Assembly (NCBI RefSeq): GCF_036194065.1
Contig: NZ_CP108095.1
Coordinates: 7,192,001-7,256,000, forward strand
Source of the DNA: Streptomyces sp. NBC_00239
GTDB lineage: Bacteria; Actinomycetota; Actinomycetes; Streptomycetales; Streptomycetaceae
Length of the DNA: 64,000 nt
Direction of reading: 5' to 3'
Shown piece by piece: positions 48,811 through 55,695 of this stretch. The position numbers were made by a program, and so were the translations under genes. Position 1 is the first letter of the stretch, and each line of letters begins with the position of its first letter. Under the pieces are notes generated by a model. It was not told the DNA's origin. It searched no databases and saw only the letters and a list, made by a program, of their open reading frames with translations.

Positions 48811-49005
48811 GCGAGGCCGGGTCGGGCGAGGCCGGGTCGGAGCGGGCTGGACCGGAGCGGGCCGGACCAGGGCGGGCCGGACCAGGGCGGGCCGGACCAG
48901 GGCGGGCCGGACCAGGGCGGGCTGGACCAGGGCGGGCTGGACCGGAGCGGGTCGGACCGGAGCGGGTCGGACGAGAGCGGGCTGGACCGGGGCGGGCCGG
49001 TTCCG
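48811..49005. repeat. 15-bp tandem repeat (about 13 units)
   Basis: Units such as GGCGGGCCGGACCAG and AGCGGGCTGGACCGG are arrayed head to tail from 48841 to 49005 (11 units), with two related units GCGAGGCCGGGTCGG before them (48811-48840). Several neighbouring units are identical, so the array is probably length-variable. It ends 20 bp from the stop of the MDMPI-family gene. The 525-bp gap around it contains no gene I can support. Confidence 0.9.
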
Positions 49006-49025
49006 GGCCCGTCCGGCGGGTGGGG

Positions 49026-49769
49026 TCAGATGCCCGAGGTGTCGCGCCACAGGCGGGCCAGTGACAGGTCGCCGGTGACCTGGGGGCCCGTCAGGGGAAG
49101 GCGGTTCCAGAGGGCGGGGTACAGCCAGTCGGCCGTCCCCGTGATCTCGCAGTCCGCCGGGCCCGCGTCGTCGAGTACCGTTCGGGCCGGTTCCGCCGAC
49201 AGGTGCACCGACCACACCGCGCCGGTGTCGGCGGCCCGTACCCGTAGTACCTTCGGCTCCCCCGCCGTCCGCACCCGGCTGCGCGGGCGCGCGTGGAAAC
49301 CGGTCAGCAGCTCGTCCACGCCGTCCTCCGCGAACCGGGGCTCGACCGCCGTGAACTCCCGGCCCAGCGCGGCCTCCGCGTCCATCCGGTGGATGGTCGT
49401 CTCGTGAGCCTGCCGCCTGGCCCAGAACGCCAGCGGCGACGGGGGAGCGGTGGGCAGGAACGTCCAGCACTGCCGGTCGGCCGGAGTGGTGGAGAGCAGC
49501 TCCGTCAGTGCGCCGCTCTGCTCCCGGTACCAGGCGACCAGCTCGGCACCGTCCAGTTCCGGCCCGTCCAGCAGCGGCACCGCGTCCGGGAGGCCGTCCG
49601 CGACGAAGCGTGCCGCCCAGCGGTGCACCGCCCCGGTGTGGCGCAGCAGTTCCGCGACCCGCCAGCCGGGACAGACCGGGACGGGCGCGTCCGTCCCGGC
49701 CTGATCGGCCGTGTCGGCCAGGAGTGCGCTCTCCCGCGCGAGGACTTCGATGAATTCGGTGATCTCCAT
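49026..49769 (-). CDS. Maleylpyruvate isomerase-family (mycothiol-dependent, DinB-fold) protein
   Basis: 247-residue protein of the MDMPI/DinB-like superfamily. The N-terminal four-helix bundle contains VPVCPGWRVAELLRHTGAVHRW and RRQAHETTIHRMDAEAAL, whose spaced histidines (in the HTGAVHRW and HETTIHRMD segments) form the metal site; the second domain (about 155-245) is the MDMPI C-terminal fold ending SLARLWRDTSGI. Family members use mycothiol, the actinobacterial thiol, as cofactor or substrate. ATG at 49769 has a weak ribosome site. The actual substrate is unknown. Confidence 0.85.
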   Translation of the reverse strand: MEITEFIEVLARESALLADTADQAGTDAPVPVCPGWRVAELLRHTGAVHRWAARFVADGLPDAVPLLDGPELDGAELVAWYREQSGALTELLSTTPADRQCWTFLPTAPPSPLAFWARRQAHETTIHRMDAEAALGREFTAVEPRFAEDGVDELLTGFHARPRSRVRTAGEPKVLRVRAADTGAVWSVHLSAEPARTVLDDAGPADCEITGTADWLYPALWNRLPLTGPQVTGDLSLARLWRDTSGI

Positions 49770-49883
49770 GATCCGGGAGTCTGCCAGGGGCGGGCGGTGC
49801 GCCCGCAGGGTGCCTGGGCGGCTGCCGCCTGGCCGGGCGACGGGGAGCGGGTCCGGGCGGAGCCCGGCAACCCTGCGCATCTT

Positions 49884-49994
49884 CAGCCCCTCCGGCGCTT
49901 GAGGAGCGGGTCCGGGCGGAGCCCGGTGCCCGGCGCCAGCCGGGTTGCTTGGGGCTCCGCCCCAAACCCCGCGCCTCAAACGCCGGCGAGGCTG
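49884..49994 (+). repeat. Composite intergenic repeat (REPIN/MITE-like), copy 3
   Basis: 111-bp copy with the same inverted ends (CAGCCCCTCCGGCGCTTGAG at the left, GCCGGCGAGGCTG at the right) and the central GGGCGGAGCCC and TTGGGGCTCCGCCCCAA palindromes. It lies in the divergent gap 49770-50476, 115 bp before the MDMPI gene start; the copies at 9.4 and 15.9 kb are in convergent gaps. Confidence 0.8.
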
Positions 49995-50039
49995 GGATCT
50001 GCCCGCCTGGGCACCGGCGAGGCTGGGGTGGGCCCTGCC

Positions 50040-50290
50040 CGGGCCCGCGCCTCAAACGCCGGCGAGGCTGGATGTTGCCGGCCGGGCGGGGTTCGCCGCC
50101 GGGCGCGAGCGAGGCTGGGACTTGCCCCCAGGGCACCGGCGAATCCGGAGCGGGCTCCGCCCCAACCCCGCGCCTCAAACGCCCGCGAGGCTGGATGTTG
50201 CCGGCCGGGCGGGGTTCGCCGCCGGGCACTGGCGAGGCTGGGATTTGCCCGCCTGGGCGCCGGCGAGGTTGGAAGTCGCACCCCGCAGTG
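50040..50290 (+). repeat. Array of solitary half-copies of the intergenic repeat
   Basis: CGCCTCAAACGCC followed by CGAGGCTGGATGTTGCC occurs at about 50049 and again at about 50171, with degenerate GGCGAGGCTGGG copies at about 50017, 50112, 50232 and 50262. The blocks ATGTTGCCGGCCGGGCGGGG at 50072 and 50194 are identical, showing segmental duplication of roughly 122 bp. No gene is seen here. Confidence 0.75.
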
Positions 50291-50476
50291 CCGTCAAGGC
50301 TGGAGGTGTGGTTGCGTCGCGGGTGACCCTGACGGACGTCGGGGCGGCCGCGCCCCGGACCAGTACACCCCGTACGACCCCTACGGCATCGGCCTGATCG
50401 ACTTTGTGGCGCCCCGGCCAGCCCCGCGGTGGGCGCGGATGCGGAGCCGGATCGAGATCGTGCGAGGATCGGCTCC

Positions 50477-51730
50477 ATGAACGGCAACGCGGCCCCGCGG
50501 CGGGTGGGGGATGTGTCCACGCGGACCCGGCTGGAGCGAGGCCGCGGTGCGCTCGGACCGGCTCTCGAACTCGTCCACACCGGCCGGGCGCCGACGCGCG
50601 CGGTGCTGACCGCCGAGCTCGGCGTCACCCGCGCCACCGCCGGCGCCGTCGCCGCCGAGCTGGAGGCGCTGGGCCTGATCCGCGTCGACTCCCGGCCCGG
50701 GGGCGTGGGCGGCACGCAGGGCCGCCCCTCGCACCGGCTGTCCATCGAAGAGAACGGCCCGGTCGCCCTCGCGGCCCAGGTGCACCCGGACGGCTTCCGG
50801 GCGGCGCTCGTCGGGCTCGGCGGCCGCATCGTGGCCACCGCCCCCGGCAAGGTCACCGTCTCCGCGGACCCCGCGCAGGTGCTCGGCGAGGTCGTCGACG
50901 CGGGCGCGGCCCTGCTCAAGGACAGCGGCCGGCGCTGCATCGGCGCGGGACTCGCCGTCCCCTCGGCCGTCGCCGAACCCGAGGGCACCGCCCTCAACCC
51001 GCTGCACCTGGCCTGGCCGCCCGGCTCACCGGTCCGCGCGATCTTCGCCGAGCGGGTCCGGGCCGCGGGCATCGACGGGCCCGCGCTCACCGGCAACGAC
51101 GTCAACCTCGCGGCCCTCGCAGAGCACCGGCACGGCGCCGGGCGCAGCGCCCAGCACCTGCTGTGCGTGGCCACCGGCCATCGCGGGGTCGGCGGCGCGC
51201 TCGTCCTCGACGGCCGTCTGCACAGCGGCAGTTCCGGCCTGGCCCTGGAGGTCGGCCACCTGACGGTGAACCCGGAGGGGCGGGCCTGCCACTGCGGCGG
51301 GCGCGGCTGCCTGGACGTCGAGGCGGACCCGCTGGCCTTCCTCACCGCCGCGGGCCGCACCCCCGGCCCGGAGGTCTCGCTGCTCCAGCAGGCCCGCGAC
51401 CTGCTGCGCAGCGAGTACGCCCGACCCGCCGACCCGGCCGTCCGGCACGCGGCGGAGGAACTCATCGACCGGCTGGGCCTGGGCCTGGCCGGCCTCGTGA
51501 ACATCCTCAACCCCGACCGGATCATCCTCGGCGGGCTGCATCGCGAACTGCTGGACGCGGACCCCGAACGGCTGCGCGCCGTCGTGGCGGACCGCAGCCT
51601 GTGGGGGCGCAGCGGGGGAGTGCCGATCCTGCCGTGCACGCTCGACCACAACAGCCTGGTGGGAGCCGCCGAACTGGCCTGGCAGCCGGTCCTCGACGAC
51701 CCCCTCGGCACGCTGGGCTCGGCAGCGTAA
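50477..51730 (+). CDS. ROK-family transcriptional repressor
   Basis: 417-residue NagC/XylR-type regulator. An N-terminal winged helix (RAVLTAELGVTRATAGAVAAEL, about residues 40-65) precedes an ROK sugar-kinase-like domain with GNDVNLAALAEHRHGAG and the zinc motif CHCGGRGCLD (about 272-281). A GHLTVNPEGRACHCGG segment supplies the zinc His. ATG at 50477 has CGAGGA upstream; a GTG 16 codons earlier lacks one. ROK repressors of Streptomyces often control secreted glycosidases through AGGAAA-N-TTTCCT dyads, and such a dyad is in the alginate lyase promoter. That link is speculation. Confidence 0.92.
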   Translation: MNGNAAPRRVGDVSTRTRLERGRGALGPALELVHTGRAPTRAVLTAELGVTRATAGAVAAELEALGLIRVDSRPGGVGGTQGRPSHRLSIEENGPVALAAQVHPDGFRAALVGLGGRIVATAPGKVTVSADPAQVLGEVVDAGAALLKDSGRRCIGAGLAVPSAVAEPEGTALNPLHLAWPPGSPVRAIFAERVRAAGIDGPALTGNDVNLAALAEHRHGAGRSAQHLLCVATGHRGVGGALVLDGRLHSGSSGLALEVGHLTVNPEGRACHCGGRGCLDVEADPLAFLTAAGRTPGPEVSLLQQARDLLRSEYARPADPAVRHAAEELIDRLGLGLAGLVNILNPDRIILGGLHRELLDADPERLRAVVADRSLWGRSGGVPILPCTLDHNSLVGAAELAWQPVLDDPLGTLGSAA

Positions 51731-51732
51731 CG

Positions 51733-51752
51733 CCCTGCCCTGCCCTGCCCTG
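51733..51752 (+). repeat. CCCTG pentamer repeat, x4, after the ROK stop codon
   Basis: Four CCCTG units begin 3 bp after the TAA of the ROK gene. A degenerate half-copy of the intergenic REP-like repeat (CCCCGCGCCTCAAA) follows at about 51786-51799, in the convergent gap before the ATPase gene. Confidence 0.85.
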
Positions 51753-51885
51753 CGGGGCCGGGGTGTCCTCGGGGATCCGCCCCGAACCCCGCGCCTCAAA
51801 CCCCCAGACGGAGTCTGAGTGGCTCCCGGCCGGGCCGCGGCCCCGGTCGAGGTGACGGAACCCGGCAACAGCCCCGGCGACGCGC

Positions 51886-52386
51886 TCAGCCCGCCGCCAC
51901 GACCGCCGGCGGCAGCGCGGCCACGCGGATCGGGGCCGGGCGGATCCGTACCGCCGTGGGGTGCGGCGGGGGCGGGGCCGCGACCGCGGCTTCGAGGGTG
52001 AACCACACCACCTTGCCGACGCCGCCCGCACCCTCCCGGGGCCGCGCGCCCCAGCTCTCGCTCATCGCCGCCACCAGCGCGAGCCCGCGCCCGCACGTCT
52101 CCAGCGGGTCGGCCGTGCGCACCACGGGCAGCCGGGGGTCGTGGTCGTGGACCGAGACGGTGAGCCGGCCGCGCAGCAGCCGCATCTCCACCGTGCACAG
52201 CTTGTCGGGCTGCGCGTGCCGGTGGACGTTGCTCAGCAGTTCGGTCACTCCGAGCGCGGCCTGCTCTATGAGCGGGTCCAGCTGCCAGTAGCGGAGTTGT
52301 GCAGAAACGATTCTGCGAATCTGTCCCATGCGAACCGGCAGAGCGTCCAGCTCCACCGCGCAGTGCCTGCTTCGATGACTGATCAC
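51886..52386 (-). CDS. Anti-sigma-type histidine kinase-like ATPase (HATPase_c_2)
   Basis: 166-residue protein with a single GHKL ATPase domain of the RsbW/SpoIIAB kind, abundant in Streptomyces. N-box ALGVTELLSNVHRHA, G1 region DHDPRLPVVR with ADPLETCGRGLALVAAMSESWG (G2), and GKVVWFTLE as the last strand. There is no kinase dimerisation or sensor domain. A Pro/Ala-rich tail closes it. It presumably binds or phosphorylates an anti-sigma antagonist; no partner gene is adjacent. The GTG at 52386 has GGGGAG upstream. Confidence 0.88.
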   Translation of the reverse strand: MISHRSRHCAVELDALPVRMGQIRRIVSAQLRYWQLDPLIEQAALGVTELLSNVHRHAQPDKLCTVEMRLLRGRLTVSVHDHDPRLPVVRTADPLETCGRGLALVAAMSESWGARPREGAGGVGKVVWFTLEAAVAAPPPPHPTAVRIRPAPIRVAALPPAVVAAG

Positions 52387-52543
52387 GGCTGCGACTCCCC
52401 GAAATGAGGTCCGGAAGAAGACGACGATCCGATCCAGCGCGCGCTGACTGTACGTCCGGAAGGGTGCACCCTGAGTGACGCCCCTTCAGCGTCACCTGCC
52501 GCCGCCCAGCACGCAACTCGCGGCGGAACGCTCCCGGGGCCCC

Positions 52544-52828
52544 TCAGTCCACGGCGGTGCGGGCCCGCCGTACCGCCTCCAGGAACCGGCCGGCCGGGAT
52601 CCGCAGCCGATAGCGGGTCCCGTTCATCCGCGCCACCGTGGCGGCGCGCCCCGGCAGCCAGGACCTGGCCGCGCTGACGGCGCCCAGCGGGGCGCTGTCG
52701 ATCTCGCGGTCGCTGCTGGTCAGCAGGTGCAGCCTGCCGTCGCGGATCAGCACCTTGCCGGCCCTGGTCAGCGCCCGCGGCCAGCGGTCGATGCGTACGC
52801 CCGTCGCGGTGAACTCGGGATCGCTCAT
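52544..52828 (-). CDS. Small PH-like-domain protein of unknown function
   Basis: 94-residue protein, MSDPEFTATGVRID onwards, predicted to be mainly beta strands followed by a C-terminal helix (PAGRFLEAVRRARTAVD). The strand order GKVLIRDGRLHLLTSSDREIDSAPLGAVSAARSW resembles bacterial PH/GRAM-like domains. No catalytic motif, signal peptide or membrane segment. ATG at 52828 follows GGGGG. It is divergent from the cysteine-desulfhydrase-like gene. I do not recognise a specific function. Confidence 0.65.
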   Translation of the reverse strand: MSDPEFTATGVRIDRWPRALTRAGKVLIRDGRLHLLTSSDREIDSAPLGAVSAARSWLPGRAATVARMNGTRYRLRIPAGRFLEAVRRARTAVD

Positions 52829-53010
52829 GGTCGACAGCCCCCTTCGACCCGGCCCAGTGTGCCCCGGCGGAGCCGCCCGCACCAGGGGGTGTGCACCCTC
52901 GCACATCTGTTCCCAAAGCAAATCCGAGAGACCCCCAAAGTAAGCGTTTGTGCAGGTGAGAGAGGTACATTGCGATTCAGGGGGACCGCACGAAGCAAGG
53001 AGCAAGGCAC

Positions 53011-54153
53011 ATGAGTACGACCGCACAGCCGGGCGCAGTCGGCCCGTCGGCCACCGTCGACGTCGACCGCAGCGACGCCGGCTACCGGGCCTGGCTCAAG
53101 GAGGCGGTCCGCAAGGTGCAGGCCGACGCGAACCGCTCCGCGGACACGCATCTGCTGCGCTTCCCGCTGCCCGAGGCGTGGGGCATCGACCTGTACCTGA
53201 AGGACGAGTCCACGCACCCGACCGGCTCCCTCAAGCACCGGCTGGCCCGCTCGCTCTTCCTGTACGCGCTCTGCAACGGCTGGATCCGCCCCGGCCGCCC
53301 GGTCATCGAGGCGTCCAGCGGCTCCACCGCCGTCTCCGAGGCGTACTTCGCGAAGCTGATCGGGGTCCCGTTCATCGCGGTCATGCCGCGCACGACGAGC
53401 CCGGAGAAGTGCCGGCTCATCGAATTCCACGGCGGCGAGTGCCACTTCGTGGACGACCCGATGAAGATGTACGACGAGTCCGCCTCGCTCGCGGCCGAGA
53501 CCGGCGGCCACTACATGGACCAGTTCACGTACGCCGAGCGGGCCACCGACTGGCGCGGGAACAACAACATCGCCGAGTCGATGTACCAGCAGCTGAAGTT
53601 GGAGCGCTACCCGGAGCCGGCGTGGATCGTCGCCACCGCGGGCACCGGCGGCACCTCCGCGACCATCGCCCGCTACGTGCACTACATGCAGCACGACACC
53701 CGGATCTGCGTCCCCGACCCGGAGAACTCCTGCTTCTTCGACGGCTGGATGCAGGGCGACCCGCTTGCCAGCAGCGACTGCGGCTCGCGCATCGAGGGCA
53801 TCGGACGGCCGCGCATGGAGCCGAGCTTCGTGCCGGGGGCCATAGACCGCATGATGAAGGTCCCGGACGCGGCGAGCGTCGCCGCGTGCCGCGCGCTGGA
53901 GCGGGCGATCGGCCGCAAGGCGGGCGGCTCGACCGGCACCGGCCTGTGGAGCGCCCTGAAGATCGTCGCGGAGATGGTCGCCGAGGGCCGCAAGGGCAGT
54001 GTCGTGACCCTCCTGTGCGACCCGGGCGACCGCTACCTCGACAAGTACTACTCCGACGCGTGGGTGGCCGCGCAGGGCCTGGACCTCGCGCCGTACGCGC
54101 AGACCATCGAGACGCTGCTGACGACCGGCGCCTGGCGGGAACCGGCGGCCTGA
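53011..54153 (+). CDS. PLP-dependent cysteine synthase-family protein, Cds1 (cysteine desulfhydrase) type
   Basis: 380-residue fold type II PLP enzyme. The Schiff-base lysine is K75 in [17 protein letters not shown]; the substrate Asn-loop equivalent is [17 protein letters not shown], and the phosphate loop is [16 protein letters not shown] near 210. This [11 protein letters not shown] wording, rather than the PTGSxKDR of O-acetylserine sulfhydrylases, matches the mycobacterial Cds1 group that releases H2S, pyruvate and ammonia from cysteine. ATG at 53011 with AAGGAG upstream. The role could be cysteine catabolism or H2S production; assignment within the family is moderate. Confidence 0.88.
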   Translation: MSTTAQPGAVGPSATVDVDRSDAGYRAWLKEAVRKVQADANRSADTHLLRFPLPEAWGIDLYLKDESTHPTGSLKHRLARSLFLYALCNGWIRPGRPVIEASSGSTAVSEAYFAKLIGVPFIAVMPRTTSPEKCRLIEFHGGECHFVDDPMKMYDESASLAAETGGHYMDQFTYAERATDWRGNNNIAESMYQQLKLERYPEPAWIVATAGTGGTSATIARYVHYMQHDTRICVPDPENSCFFDGWMQGDPLASSDCGSRIEGIGRPRMEPSFVPGAIDRMMKVPDAASVAACRALERAIGRKAGGSTGTGLWSALKIVAEMVAEGRKGSVVTLLCDPGDRYLDKYYSDAWVAAQGLDLAPYAQTIETLLTTGAWREPAA

Positions 54154-54185
54154 CGGGAGCCGGCGGCCCGATGGCGTCCGGCGGG

Positions 54186-54893
54186 TCAGGCGGGCAGCCG
54201 GTTGCCGTGCGAGAGGCGGCGGGCGGCGGCGAACAGGCCGTGGATGCGCGGGCCCGCCTGGTCGATGTCCGTCAGCGGGCTCGCGAACGGGAGCGGGACG
54301 TCGTCGTGCCCGAGCGCGTACTCCAGGCGCAGGGTGATCCCGTAGCGGTCCATCGCCACCGGCAGGGCGCGGAGCAGGCCGGTGGTGCGGAGGTCCGGGA
54401 CGAGCCGCAGCAGCAGCGGGACCAGTTCGGCGTGGTCGTCCACCAGGTGGGTGAGCATCGACGCCTCGGCGGTGGCCAGCGGATCGGCGCTGGCGGCCTC
54501 CAGCTCGTCGAGCGTGACGTACGCGCGCCCCGCCGCGTCCTCGATGACCGCCTGCCCGAATTCCACGTGGGTGATCTCCGTGGCGTCGGGGCGGTACGGG
54601 CCGGTGAGCAGGCCGGTGACGGTGACGCGGGCGCGCACCCGGTCCCGTACCGCGGTCGGGGCGATGTCGGTGAACTCCATCCGGACCGGCACCCGTTCGC
54701 CCGCGGTGGCCTGCGCCTCGTCGCCGGGGGCGTGCAGGCGCATGTGCCCCATGACGCCGACGGGTTCGAGGCGCCGGACCTCCTCGCGGCGCCCGTCGGT
54801 GACGACCGACATCGAGTGGGCGGCGAGGAGGACCGACCGGACGCGCTCGGCGCGGGTCGGCCGCTGCGGGGCGGGGGTGCTGAACGGGCGCAT
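54186..54893 (-). CDS. DUF2470-domain protein (HugZ-like C-terminus), iron-regulated
   Basis: 235-residue protein. The N-terminal half is a split-barrel-like beta domain (VLLAAHSMSVVT, MGHMRLHAPGDEAQ, FTDIAPTAVRDRVRARVTVTG); the C-terminal half from about 140 is DUF2470, with MLTHLVDDHAELVPLLLRLVPD and the paired His typical of haem-iron utilisation proteins such as HugZ. It may bind or degrade haem, or transfer iron. The ATG at 54893 is chosen because GGAG lies 6-9 nt before it; a TTG at 54914 would add 7 residues. An excellent iron-box lies 50 bp upstream, so it should be induced by iron limitation. Confidence 0.82.
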   Translation of the reverse strand: MRPFSTPAPQRPTRAERVRSVLLAAHSMSVVTDGRREEVRRLEPVGVMGHMRLHAPGDEAQATAGERVPVRMEFTDIAPTAVRDRVRARVTVTGLLTGPYRPDATEITHVEFGQAVIEDAAGRAYVTLDELEAASADPLATAEASMLTHLVDDHAELVPLLLRLVPDLRTTGLLRALPVAMDRYGITLRLEYALGHDDVPLPFASPLTDIDQAGPRIHGLFAAARRLSHGNRLPA

Positions 54894-54942
54894 CCGGAAC
54901 TCCAGGGTCGGCAACGGGAACCCAAGCAGCCGTTCGGGCTAC

Positions 54943-54961
54943 TTAGGCATGCCTAACCTAA
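54943..54961. promoter_or_regulatory. Iron box (DmdR1/IdeR-type operator)
   Basis: On the gene's strand the 19-mer TTAGGTTAGGCATGCCTAA matches the iron-box consensus TTAGGTTAGGCTAACCTAA at 16 of 19 positions and contains a perfect 14-bp palindrome. It lies 50 bp before the DUF2470 start codon. Confidence 0.85.
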
Positions 54962-55014
54962 CTTATGAAGTGGTGTGGGGGTAGCCCGCCCCGCCGCCCT
55001 CGGCGGGCCCCCGG

Positions 55015-55503
55015 TCAGACCGTGTCGGCCCGGGTACCCGTCAGGCGGCGGTCCAGGGTGTGGACCGCGTCGCGGAAGGCGCGGGCCAGCCCCGGCCGGG
55101 CGGCACGCAGGGCGAGCCGGAAGGGCCGCGGGCCCGCCGCCGCGAAGGTCCACTGCACCCGGGTGCCCCCGCCCGACGGATACAGCCGCCACTCCTCCAG
55201 CAGGGCCTGCATGCCGGGGGCGTTGGTGCTGTCGACCCGGTACGCGTACCGCTGCTCCGGATCGGCGGACATGATCGTCTCCTGGAAGCGGATGCCGCCC
55301 AGCAGGCCTATCTCGCGGCCGGCGCCGCCGTGCGTCGGCCGGGCCAGCGTCACCGCGCGGAACCAGGAAGGCCAGCCGGTGACCTCCTCGGCCAGGGCCC
55401 GGTAGACGGCTTCCGGCGGGGCGTGCGTCACCGCCGCGAAGACCAGGCGCACGGGCGCGGACTCGACGAAGTCGAGCCCGACGGAGCGGAGTCGGCGTGC
55501 CAT
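55015..55503 (-). CDS. SRPBCC-family protein
   Basis: 162-residue START/Bet v1-fold protein. Segments RLVFAAVTHAPPEAVYRALAEEVTGWPSWF, GAGREIGLLGGIRFQETIMSADP, YRVDSTNAPGMQALLEEWRLYP and GTRVQWTF are typical of the polyketide-cyclase-like SRPBCC family, which binds hydrophobic ligands. No catalytic residues can be assigned. ATG at 55503 follows AGGGGG. It is separate from the iron-regulated gene downstream by more than 100 nt and divergent from the membrane lipase-like gene. Confidence 0.85.
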   Translation of the reverse strand: MARRLRSVGLDFVESAPVRLVFAAVTHAPPEAVYRALAEEVTGWPSWFRAVTLARPTHGGAGREIGLLGGIRFQETIMSADPEQRYAYRVDSTNAPGMQALLEEWRLYPSGGGTRVQWTFAAAGPRPFRLALRAARPGLARAFRDAVHTLDRRLTGTRADTV

Positions 55504-55695
55504 GGCGGTACCCCCTGGATGCTGCGACGGTGACGGTGACCGGACCGCGGGGCCCGGCGGTGCGCGCCGCCACCCTAACTGGCGGGCCGTCAGAAGTCTT
55601 GGCCCATATGGCCGCTGGGCGGACGGGCCGCGACACGGGATGCTGTACCGGTCACGACCGCGGGCCCGGGAGCAGGGGCCGCGCGCAGGACCGCA

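Noticed and set aside
48217..51711. A minus-strand open frame of more than 1100 codons across the DUF6332, MDMPI and ROK region
   Set aside because: It is Arg/Pro/Ala-rich, crosses two real genes in another frame and a minisatellite, and has no domain. It is an effect of high G+C.
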